Part shown: positions 57,659 through 64,000 of the stretch, one piece after another
Layout of the letters: each line of letters begins with the position of its first letter
Numbering within the stretch: the first letter of the stretch is position 1
Assembly: GCA_016191285.1 (NCBI GenBank)
Contig: JACPPA010000033.1
Coordinates: forward strand, 62,001 to 126,000
DNA: 64,000 nt
Reading direction: 5' to 3'
Origin: Gammaproteobacteria bacterium
Lineage (GTDB): Bacteria; Pseudomonadota; Gammaproteobacteria; Ga0077536
Made by a program: the position numbers and the translations under genes
The notes under the pieces: model-generated
Database searches by the model: none
What the model was told of the DNA's origin: nothing
What the model saw: only the letters and a program-made list of their open reading frames with translations

Positions 57659-58609
57659 ATGCGTAAATCGTTCGCTCTAAGCCTCCTGTTATGCGGCTTA
57701 TGCGCCCAAGCAGGCGCCGCGCCACCGCGGGTGTTTGTTACCAACGAAAGCGGAAACTCAGTCTCGGTCATCGATATTCAGGCCAACAAAGTCACTTCCA
57801 CCATCCCGGTCGGCAAACGGCCGCGTGGGATTGGGTTGGCGCCGGACGGCCGCGAAATCTACGTCGCCGTGAGCGGCGAGAACATGATCAAGGTCATCGA
57901 TCCAGAGACGCTCAAGGTCACGCGCTCGTTTCCGAGCGGCGCCGATCCCGAGACCTTCGCGGTTCATCCCAACGGCAATCTCTATATCTCGAATGAAGAA
58001 AACGCCAAGGCCTCGGTCTATAACCCGCATACAGGGAAACTCATCGCCGAAATAAAGGTGGGGATTGAACCCGAAGGCGTCGCCATTTCGCCGGACGGCA
58101 CGCGCGCCATCGTGACCAGCGAATCGACCAACATGCTGCACGTGATCGCTATTCCGGAACATAAGATCGTCATGAACATTTTGGTCGGCGCGCGACCACG
58201 CGCCGCGACCTTTAGCGCCGACGGCAAAATTGCCTACGCCACGTCCGAGATCAGCGGAGAAGTCAAAAAAGTGGAAGTTGCCTCAGGCAAAATTATTGGC
58301 CGTGTGCCGCTCGCCGACGACAAAGCCAAGCCCAAGGACATTCTCGTGAGCCGCGACGGCAAGCGCGTCTTTGTGGCGGGTGGGCGCGCTAATCGCGTGT
58401 TCGTATTAGACGAAAAAACGTTGGATATCTTGACTGAAATTCCAGTTGGGAATCGCGTGTGGGGCTTGGCGCTGACACGTGACGGGAAACGTCTGTATAC
58501 AACGGACGGCGCGAGTAATCAGGTGTCGGTGATCGATACCGCCGCGAATAAGGTCATCGCGATCGTGCCGGTCGGCGCGCAACCATGGGGGCTTACGATC
58601 CGGGAATAA
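57659..58609 (+). CDS. Exported YVTN-type beta-propeller, PQQ-catabolism-associated type
   Basis: 316-residue protein with a signal peptide (about 1-21, LLLCGLCAQAGA) and seven-bladed YVTN-type repeats, e.g. RVFVTNESGNSVSVIDIQAN near the N-terminus and RLYTTDGASNQVSVIDTAAN near the C-terminus. It resembles the beta-propeller family found in PQQ-dependent alcohol degradation clusters (TIGR03866). AAGGA precedes the ATG at 57659, 28 bases after the previous stop. It likely acts in the periplasm; its ligand is unknown. Confidence 0.78.
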   Translation: MRKSFALSLLLCGLCAQAGAAPPRVFVTNESGNSVSVIDIQANKVTSTIPVGKRPRGIGLAPDGREIYVAVSGENMIKVIDPETLKVTRSFPSGADPETFAVHPNGNLYISNEENAKASVYNPHTGKLIAEIKVGIEPEGVAISPDGTRAIVTSESTNMLHVIAIPEHKIVMNILVGARPRAATFSADGKIAYATSEISGEVKKVEVASGKIIGRVPLADDKAKPKDILVSRDGKRVFVAGGRANRVFVLDEKTLDILTEIPVGNRVWGLALTRDGKRLYTTDGASNQVSVIDTAANKVIAIVPVGAQPWGLTIRE

Positions 58610-58624
58610 TCAAAACAGCCGTTC

Positions 58625-58820
58625 AAGATTCGCCGCTAAAGCGGCTCCCACAATAGGGGGGTGTCAAAGAGGAGTTAAAGATTCGCCGCTGAAGCGGCTC
58701 CCACAATAGGGGGGTGTCAAAGAGGAGTTAAAGATTCGCCGCTGAAGCGGCTCCCACAATAGGAGTGTCGAAGAGGAATTAAAGATTCGCCGCTAAAGCG
58801 GCTCCCACAATAGAGGGTCT
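58625..58820. repeat. 53-bp tandem REP array
   Basis: Three full units (58625-58677, 58678-58730 and 58731-58781; 53, 53 and 51 bases) and a partial fourth from 58782. Each starts AAGATTCGCCGCTAAAGCGG and continues with GCTCCCACAATAGG, and a spacer ending GAGGAGTTA. The hairpin core varies between CTAAAG and CTGAAG. It follows the propeller gene. An inverted single copy with a different stem is at 58826-58853. Confidence 0.9.
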
Positions 58821-58825
58821 TGTCC

Positions 58826-58853
58826 TGTGGGAGCGGATTTATCCGCGAATCTT
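58826..58853. repeat. Inverted REP copy with a variant stem
   Basis: TGTGGGAGCGGATTTATCCG plus CGAATCTT. The stem GCGGA...TCCGC differs from the array's but still pairs, and the edges are conserved. Confidence 0.8.
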
Positions 58854-58890
58854 TATGCGCAATGCATTTATGAAAAGCTTCAAAAATCCT

Positions 58891-58967
58891 CGTCATTGCG
58901 CGCGAAAGCGAAGCAATCCTTTTGTGCCGCGTTCTGGAAAAGCGTCGTCGCTTCACTCGCAATGACG
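58891..58967. repeat. Short inverted-repeat element
   Basis: CGTCATTGCGCGCGAAAGCG at 58891-58910 recurs inverted as CGCTTCACTCGCAATGACG (58950-58967 region), a common proteobacterial dispersed element. With the REP array it fills the 398-base gap before the TonB receptor 3' end. Confidence 0.6.
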
Positions 58968-59007
58968 GCGGCTTGGTTTCTGAAAAGTGTTTGCGACTTT
59001 GCGCCGA

Positions 59008-61497
59008 TCAAAAAATTAGACGTACCCCAATCCACCCCGCGCGGGGAGCACCGGCGCCGAGATACCGCGGAGTCGCATCGCGTAAGTCCGGCAACACCGC
59101 GGTAGGGTCCCCGCCCAATAATCCGAAAGTCTCGTAATCTTCATCGAATACATTGGTCACGCGCGCGAAGGCCTCAAGCTGCGCATTGACGCGGTACGAG
59201 CCGCGCAAATTAACCACGGCGTAACCCGCCACGGTGTCGAGCCGATTGGACTCATCACCGCGTAATACCTGGTCGGAGTTATAGAGCAATTCAAACCCGG
59301 CCTTGAGTCCAATCGGCAACGTATAGTCGCCGCCCAATTTGAGTTGATGGCGTGGAATTCCCGGAATCAGATCGCCTGGTGTTACCTGAATTTCGCCATT
59401 GGCATCAGCGTCCGGATGATGAGGGCTGCGCGCCTTGAACGCGGATTCAAAACTCGCGTTGACGTAACTGTAGGCGGCAAACCACTCCACGGCTTGCCAG
59501 GTACCGGCGAGCGCGAGCTCCATTCCCTCGCGCTTGGTGGCGTCGACATTCGCGAAAAGGCCAGTGGTGCGCCCTGTCGATTGAAAAATAATGTCGTCCC
59601 TGTTCACGGTACGAAAATAACCAAGTCGATAGTCGATATCGGCCACGACCCCGCGGACGCCGCCTTCGACACTCTCCGCGACCACTTGCTTCAGTGGCGG
59701 ATCGGCGAGAAAAGCGTTTGGCAAGCGACACGCGAAATTCACGTGAGCAGGATTTTCGCCACGCGCCGCGGCAAGCCGTCGCGCAATTTCAAAAACGCCA
59801 TCGTTGCAGGCGAGCTCGATCGGCGTGGGCGCGCGCGCGGATTCACTATAGTTCGCGTAGAGATTCAGATCCTTCAACAATGTGTACGTGACGCCCACCG
59901 TCGGATTGAAACGGCTGAAACCGTGATCTCCATCCAGTTCCGGGCGCACGCCGGATCGATCGCGTAACACGATCGCCGACTCGTTATAGCGCCCACCAGC
60001 GGTCAGCGTGAGTTGCTCGGTCAACATGAAGTTATCCATGAAATACAAGCTCCACGTGTCGCTGTGGGTCGTGACCGAAGTGCCCTCTCTATCGACAAAG
60101 GTGCCGACCCCCAAGCCCTCGGTACTGCGCGTCAGGGGATCGAGATTGGCGAGTTCGACCCGCGAGTCGAAGTCCGCGTTGCCCCGGTAATAACTAAACC
60201 CGGCAACAAAGTAGTTTTTGTGTTGGCCAAGCATGCGGTCGAAAACTAATTGCGCGTCGGCGCCATACGCTTCTTGGATCCGGCTGCTGCGATTGTTGAT
60301 TGCGGCATCGGCAAGTATCCCCGTGCCCGATAGCCCTGGGGTCAGATCAACCAGATCAAACGCCGCCGGATTGCCGGCCGCGGCATTGAGCGCGGTTTGC
60401 AGGGCTGGCACGTCGGCGACGCCCAGGACGTTTTTAGTACACACGTCGACACGGTTCAGTCCGAGTGTCGACAACGCGTCGCCCGGCAAGTCTTCAAGCA
60501 GAAAACTTCCGTTATTGAGCGCGCACCGCACGAACGACGAGGTATCGCCATTGAAGGAGCCCGTTGTGACCTTGCGATAGAACCCATTCGCCGTGAGGTC
60601 AAGCGCATCGGTAAGCTTGTAGTCGCCATCGAGGCTGATCGCGTGCAAGGTGTTGTCGGTGATGTCGGGGGCGGTGAACACCGCCGCGCGATCGAGCGCG
60701 AGCTGACCGACCGGCGCGGGTCCATTACCGCGCAAATGCGTGTCGGCGTATTGCAAATTCAAATCCAGCGCGCCACGTTCGCCCCGCCAACTCAATTCAC
60801 CGTAGAAATTCGCCGCGTCCGAGGGTGACAAATCGCGCCATCCCGCCTCATCGAAATAGCGCACGTTGGCGTAATAGCCGAGCGTGCCATTATTGCCGCC
60901 GCTCTCGGCACTCATGACGGCGCGCCCCCAACTTCCGCCCGAAATCTCCAATTGATTGCCCTGAGTATTGAAACCGTCCTTCATATCGATGGACAGTGCA
61001 CCGCCCAAGGTATTCAACCCGAACAATGGGTTCGCACCGCCGACCAAAGTCATGCTGTGGATCGCTGATTCGGGAATAAGATCCCAATTCACTGCATCCC
61101 CCAAGGGTTCGTTGATCCGAATGCCGTTTTGATACACCGAGATCCCCATTGGCAAGCCCAATAAGGGTGAGGCTGAAAAACCGCGAAATTGCACATCGGG
61201 TTGGAGTGGATTGTTCTGCGCGGCATTGACCGACACGCTGGCGAGATTGGTGTTTAGATAATCCGTGAGATCGAGACTCTGCGCGCGTTCGAGCGCGTCG
61301 CTGTCAGCCGCCTGACTCGAGAATGGTAACCGGTTCGGCGCAAGGCCAAGCCCCCCGGCGCTGGGGGCCGGCGCGATGACCACGATTTCCTCGTCGAATC
61401 CGGCGCCCTCCGCGTGTGCCTCGTTGAAAATACCTGCACCGCCGACCCATAAGGCATGCGCCACGATTGCGATCGCCCAAGACCACCGTGAATACAT
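59008..61497 (-). CDS. TonB-dependent outer-membrane receptor
   Basis: 829-residue receptor with a signal peptide (about 1-29, IAIVAHALWVGGAGIFNEAHA) and a plug domain (DVQFRGFSASPLLGLPMGIS, ESAIHSMTLVGGANPLFG). A long beta-barrel follows, ending in IGVRLIF with the terminal aromatic recognised by the Bam machinery. The ATG at 61497 is favoured; an upstream TTG at 61518 is possible. No Fur box or cobalamin riboswitch is seen. Its ligand is unknown; neighbours suggest something tied to PQQ-dependent oxidation (PQQ or a metal), which is speculation. Confidence 0.92.
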   Translation of the reverse strand: MYSRWSWAIAIVAHALWVGGAGIFNEAHAEGAGFDEEIVVIAPAPSAGGLGLAPNRLPFSSQAADSDALERAQSLDLTDYLNTNLASVSVNAAQNNPLQPDVQFRGFSASPLLGLPMGISVYQNGIRINEPLGDAVNWDLIPESAIHSMTLVGGANPLFGLNTLGGALSIDMKDGFNTQGNQLEISGGSWGRAVMSAESGGNNGTLGYYANVRYFDEAGWRDLSPSDAANFYGELSWRGERGALDLNLQYADTHLRGNGPAPVGQLALDRAAVFTAPDITDNTLHAISLDGDYKLTDALDLTANGFYRKVTTGSFNGDTSSFVRCALNNGSFLLEDLPGDALSTLGLNRVDVCTKNVLGVADVPALQTALNAAAGNPAAFDLVDLTPGLSGTGILADAAINNRSSRIQEAYGADAQLVFDRMLGQHKNYFVAGFSYYRGNADFDSRVELANLDPLTRSTEGLGVGTFVDREGTSVTTHSDTWSLYFMDNFMLTEQLTLTAGGRYNESAIVLRDRSGVRPELDGDHGFSRFNPTVGVTYTLLKDLNLYANYSESARAPTPIELACNDGVFEIARRLAAARGENPAHVNFACRLPNAFLADPPLKQVVAESVEGGVRGVVADIDYRLGYFRTVNRDDIIFQSTGRTTGLFANVDATKREGMELALAGTWQAVEWFAAYSYVNASFESAFKARSPHHPDADANGEIQVTPGDLIPGIPRHQLKLGGDYTLPIGLKAGFELLYNSDQVLRGDESNRLDTVAGYAVVNLRGSYRVNAQLEAFARVTNVFDEDYETFGLLGGDPTAVLPDLRDATPRYLGAGAPRAGWIGVRLIF

Positions 61498-61675
61498 GTT
61501 TGTTTTAAACTCGATCAAGTTTTTTTTTGCGTCCCTCGTCCCCGCCCGCGTGGCGGACGACGATCGGAACGGGTGAGTGCGGATGATACTTAGGCGCAGT
61601 GGGGGTGGCGACGGAATTTCGCATTTAGATTCAGGCGAAACCGAATCTGATTCGAGAATTTCTCCTGAAGCCGAT

Positions 61676-61862
61676 TTAAGGAAACTCTGAATAAGTCCCT
61701 TCCTGACTTTCGTCAGGACAGGCTCTGGACTTTGACTCGCCTCCTGAGGCTCGCCCTAGCGGGCCGCACGAGGTGCGTTCAAAATCGCGCCAGGCGATTT
61801 TGTCAGAGTAAGGCGCCGCCCTGTGCCTTAAGGAATCTCTGCCTTTTGCAGAGATTCCTTAA
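61676..61862. mobile_element. MITE-like element 1
   Basis: A 187-bp element with imperfect 15-bp terminal inverted repeats: TTAAGGAAACTCTGA (61676-61690) and, inverted, TTAAGGAATCTCTGC (61848-61862), 13 of 15 identical. The right end is itself a 15-bp-stem hairpin (61828-61842 with 61848-61862). Internal palindromes include CCTGACTTTCGTCAGG and AAAATCGC...GCGATTTT. It has no gene. No clear target duplication is visible. Confidence 0.55.
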
Positions 61863-61882
61863 CTCGTCCCCGGCAACGTGGA

Positions 61883-62052
61883 CCTAGCAGCCTGTCGGAC
61901 TTAGGGAATCGTCGCGAGGCGAGTGGGAGAGCGAGGACAGATCCGCGCGCATTCGAGGCGAATAGGGGGGCTATTTAACGAGAATGCGCGCGGATATGGA
62001 CCGCTGTCCCAGCGCCGCAGTAGATTCCTCCTAAGTCCGACAGGCTGCTAGG
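61883..62052. mobile_element. MITE-like element 2
   Basis: A 170-bp element bounded by a perfect 23-bp inverted repeat, CCTAGCAGCCTGTCGGACTT (+AGG) at 61883-61905 and its inverse at 62030-62052. Inside is a second inverted repeat, ATCCGCGCGCATTC and GAATGCGCGCGGAT, so the element folds into a long cruciform. Its right end overlaps the last bases and the TAG stop of the response regulator. It codes for no protein. Confidence 0.7.
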
Positions 62053-62692
62053 CACGGACAAATCCATGGCGAATGGCGATGCGCGCCATTTCCGCGACGG
62101 TGCTGACGTCGAGCTTACTTTTGATTTGCGTCGAATAATTCGCCACCGTCTTGCCGCTCAGTGATAAGCGTCGCGCGACTTCGGCGACGGTTTGACCTTC
62201 GGCCAACAGACAAAATATTTCGAATTCGCGCGTCGACAGGCCCGCGATCGGTGAACTCGAGCCGCGAGTTTTCTGAAAGGCGAGCCGTTGCGCGATGTCC
62301 GGATCGAGATAGATATTACCAGCGGCAATAGCTTTGACCGCGTCGACCAAGACCGTTGGGGCACTACTTTTGCCAATATAGCCACGCGCGCCAGCCTGCA
62401 GTGCTTGCTCGACGAAAACCGTGTCTTCATGCATCGAAAACGCGAGGATCCGCGCGTCGTGCCTGCGTTGAATAATGCGACGAATCGCCTCCAGGCCGCC
62501 GATTCCCGGCAAACTTAAGTCCATGATGACCACATCGGGTTCCAACTCACCAAACAACTTTACGGCGGTCTCACCGTTCTCCGCCTCGCCGGCGATGTCG
62601 AGCGTCAGATGATCCTCCAGCAGCGTCCTATAGCCGGCGCGAACCACGGCGTGATCGTCGACGAGTAATATTCGAATTTTGTGCGTATTCAT
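62048..62692 (-). CDS. NarL/FixJ-type response regulator
   Basis: 214 residues: a receiver domain (about 1-125) with the acidic pocket VDDHAVV, phosphoacceptor Asp58 in VVIMDLSLPG and GKSSAPT with the conserved Lys, and a C-terminal LuxR-type HTH (LSTREFEIFCLLAEGQTVAEVARRLSLSGKTVANY). It is paired with the histidine kinase upstream, 13 bases away. The last base pairs and stop come from a MITE-like insertion. It resembles regulators of alcohol dehydrogenase genes (AgmR/ExaE group), which is position-based inference. Confidence 0.93.
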   Translation of the reverse strand: MNTHKIRILLVDDHAVVRAGYRTLLEDHLTLDIAGEAENGETAVKLFGELEPDVVIMDLSLPGIGGLEAIRRIIQRRHDARILAFSMHEDTVFVEQALQAGARGYIGKSSAPTVLVDAVKAIAAGNIYLDPDIAQRLAFQKTRGSSSPIAGLSTREFEIFCLLAEGQTVAEVARRLSLSGKTVANYSTQIKSKLDVSTVAEMARIAIRHGFVRA

Positions 62693-62705
62693 CAGGATGG
62701 CTTAT

Positions 62706-64000
62706 TTATATGTTTATGCGTAATACGAATTGTGTGCCGGCCCCCACCGCGGTCGCAAGGTCCAGTTCTCCTTTGACGGCGCGCACGCGTTCATAAATCC
62801 CAACCAAGCCTAAACCGCGGCGCTGCGTTCGCGAACTAAAACCGACGCCGTCATCCGCAATCGTCAGCATGAGCGTGCCCGGACCAGTCGCGGTACCGCG
62901 ATGTTCGAGGACGACAGAGGCGTTGGTTGCCGCAGCGTGTTTCGAAATATTAGTCAGCGCTTCTTGCACGATGCGATACAGGTTTATGCCGATTTCGCCC
63001 GCTAGAGGCGGTACCTCACCCCGCACCGCGAAACTACAAAATTGCTCGGCATGCGCTGCATTCCAAGCATCGACCAGGTCTTCGAGCGCCCGAATGAGCC
63101 CGAACTCGTCCAATATCGTCGGCCGCAGGCGCGACATCATCTGCCGAGCCCGGTCATAGATCTGCGTTGAGATCTCGGCAATCGTATCCGCGCTGTGCTT
63201 GATGCGCGGGTCGAAACGCGCGCCGCGCTGCCCAATCGAGACCGCCAAGGCTTTAATCGCGCTGATCGACTGACCCATTTCGTCATGCAGCTCGTGCGCG
63301 AGTTTGCGGCGTTCCTCTTCGCGGATCACTAGCGCACGCTGCGCCATATGCGCGACTTCCTCCGCGCTCAGTTCGCGAACTTCCGCCATTTGATTAAAGC
63401 GCTGGTTAATCTCATCGATATCCGGGATCCCAACCTTAGGCAGGCGAACGCCGTAATGGCCATCCTCGATTTGGGTGAGCGCGTGCGCAATCGACGCGAG
63501 TGGCCGCATGGCCACTCGCACCACCCACACCACCAGCAAATTCCCCAGCAGCGCGAATACGAGCAAAGCCCCGAGCGCACCACGCGCTTCCCGCCACGAT
63601 TCGTCGATTTCATCCGCCGGCTCGGCCAGTAGCAGAATATCCAGGGCATCGCCGGGCACCTCGATCCGACGCATAAGATGCAGCGACTTGGGCTCGATGA
63701 GACCCACGTACCAACGCGGCGCCTGCGGCGTTTCGCGTGGCGCCGGAACGCCATCCAACGTCGATTCGAGCGTGATAGTCAGGTGGCGTGCGTGCGTCGT
63801 AGCCGCGAGTCGATCAATTAGACTCCGAGAGGTTACTTGATGGTCCTCGACTGCCTGCCCCACCCACAGCTCAATTAAAGCGGCCGCGAGGTCGATAGAG
63901 GAGAACAACTCATCGTGCACGGATTGGCGAGCATTGCGTATAACCGACCATGTCCCGGTGGTGGCGGCGATTAAAATGACCAGGGTCAAGGCCACGTTTA
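62706..64000 (-). CDS. NarX-type sensor histidine kinase, probably cut at the window end
   Basis: At least 429 residues. It has one membrane helix near the visible N-terminus (LVILIAATTGTWSVI), a short periplasmic region, a second helix (LLVFALLGNLLVVWVV), a HAMP domain, a HisKA_3 motif with the phospho-His in RRKLAHELHDEMGQS, and an ATPase domain with LTIADDGVGFSS and RGLGLVGIYERV. A GTG at 63995 is the first in-frame start inside the window, but the frame is open to the edge, so the true N-terminus may lie outside. It should phosphorylate the adjacent response regulator. Confidence 0.9.
   Translation of the reverse strand, partial: NVALTLVILIAATTGTWSVIRNARQSVHDELFSSIDLAAALIELWVGQAVEDHQVTSRSLIDRLAATTHARHLTITLESTLDGVPAPRETPQAPRWYVGLIEPKSLHLMRRIEVPGDALDILLLAEPADEIDESWREARGALGALLVFALLGNLLVVWVVRVAMRPLASIAHALTQIEDGHYGVRLPKVGIPDIDEINQRFNQMAEVRELSAEEVAHMAQRALVIREEERRKLAHELHDEMGQSISAIKALAVSIGQRGARFDPRIKHSADTIAEISTQIYDRARQMMSRLRPTILDEFGLIRALEDLVDAWNAAHAEQFCSFAVRGEVPPLAGEIGINLYRIVQEALTNISKHAAATNASVVLEHRGTATGPGTLMLTIADDGVGFSSRTQRRGLGLVGIYERVRAVKGELDLATAVGAGTQFVLRINI

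Noticed and set aside
58625-58853. CRISPR-like repetition
   Set aside because: The repeats are direct tandem REP units with a nearly constant spacer, not unique spacers, and no cas genes are near.
61519-61675. Cobalamin riboswitch or Fur box upstream of the TonB receptor
   Set aside because: No B12-box sequence or recognisable Fur palindrome was found by eye.

Overview
The window reads as chromosome of a Gram-negative proteobacterium, most likely a gammaproteobacterium or a close relative. Evidence: lipid A (LpxD), outer-membrane porin and TonB-receptor genes, ClpS-ClpA, a fused kinase-fold/GNAT ArgA, and many REP-type palindromes (conserved edges GTGGGAGC and GCGAATCTT) like those of Pseudomonas and Xanthomonas relatives. 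Base composition is moderately GC-rich and uniform by eye. I see no tRNA, rRNA, CRISPR array, prophage or intact transposase. The first gene and probably the last are cut by the window edges.

1-16.9 kb is mostly housekeeping: dapE (partial), aceA, clpS-clpA, a MaoC-type hydratase, argA, ilvD, a lytic transglycosylase, pgpA, a stand-alone lpxD and HMG-CoA lyase. A moaD-moaE-pqqB run faces moaC. Then come the frameshifted remnant of an RND efflux-pump gene, a glutathione S-transferase and a GAF-GGDEF diguanylate cyclase.

17-29.5 kb is a catabolic block. Two luciferase-like flavin oxidoreductases precede an acetone-carboxylase-type operon in the order alpha, gamma, beta. The alpha subunit keeps a complete H150/D153/H175 metal triad. 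Downstream lie an FAH-family protein, a quinone-reductase-like MDR protein, a MetX-like alpha/beta hydrolase, a tiny SEC-C protein and a metallo-beta-lactamase-fold hydrolase.

29.8-33.7 kb has two small RRM proteins flanking a YgiQ-type radical SAM protein and a rhodanese, plus a DUF1488 protein.

34-49 kb is a second catabolic block: an amidase, two HyuA-type ATPase subunits, one HyuB-type subunit (same H-x2-D-x21-H triad, Cys-containing tail, no separate small subunit), an enoyl-CoA hydratase and a third luciferase-like enzyme. It is followed by a DUF3047-like protein, an acyl-CoA synthetase, a frameshifted MFS transporter and Ada.

49-64 kb suggests alcohol and aldehyde oxidation. After a SHOCT-domain protein and a porin comes a tungsten aldehyde oxidoreductase operon (ferredoxin, AOR, FAD reductase, MoaD-like carrier, unknown 103-residue protein). 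Divergent to it are two proteins resembling families tied to PQQ-dependent alcohol dehydrogenases (substrate-binding protein and beta-propeller). A TonB receptor and a NarL-type two-component pair follow. Non-coding DNA here is repeat-rich: a 53-bp tandem REP array and two adjacent MITE-like elements, one of which supplies the response-regulator stop codon.

Family names come from sequence recognition by eye; nothing was searched against a database.
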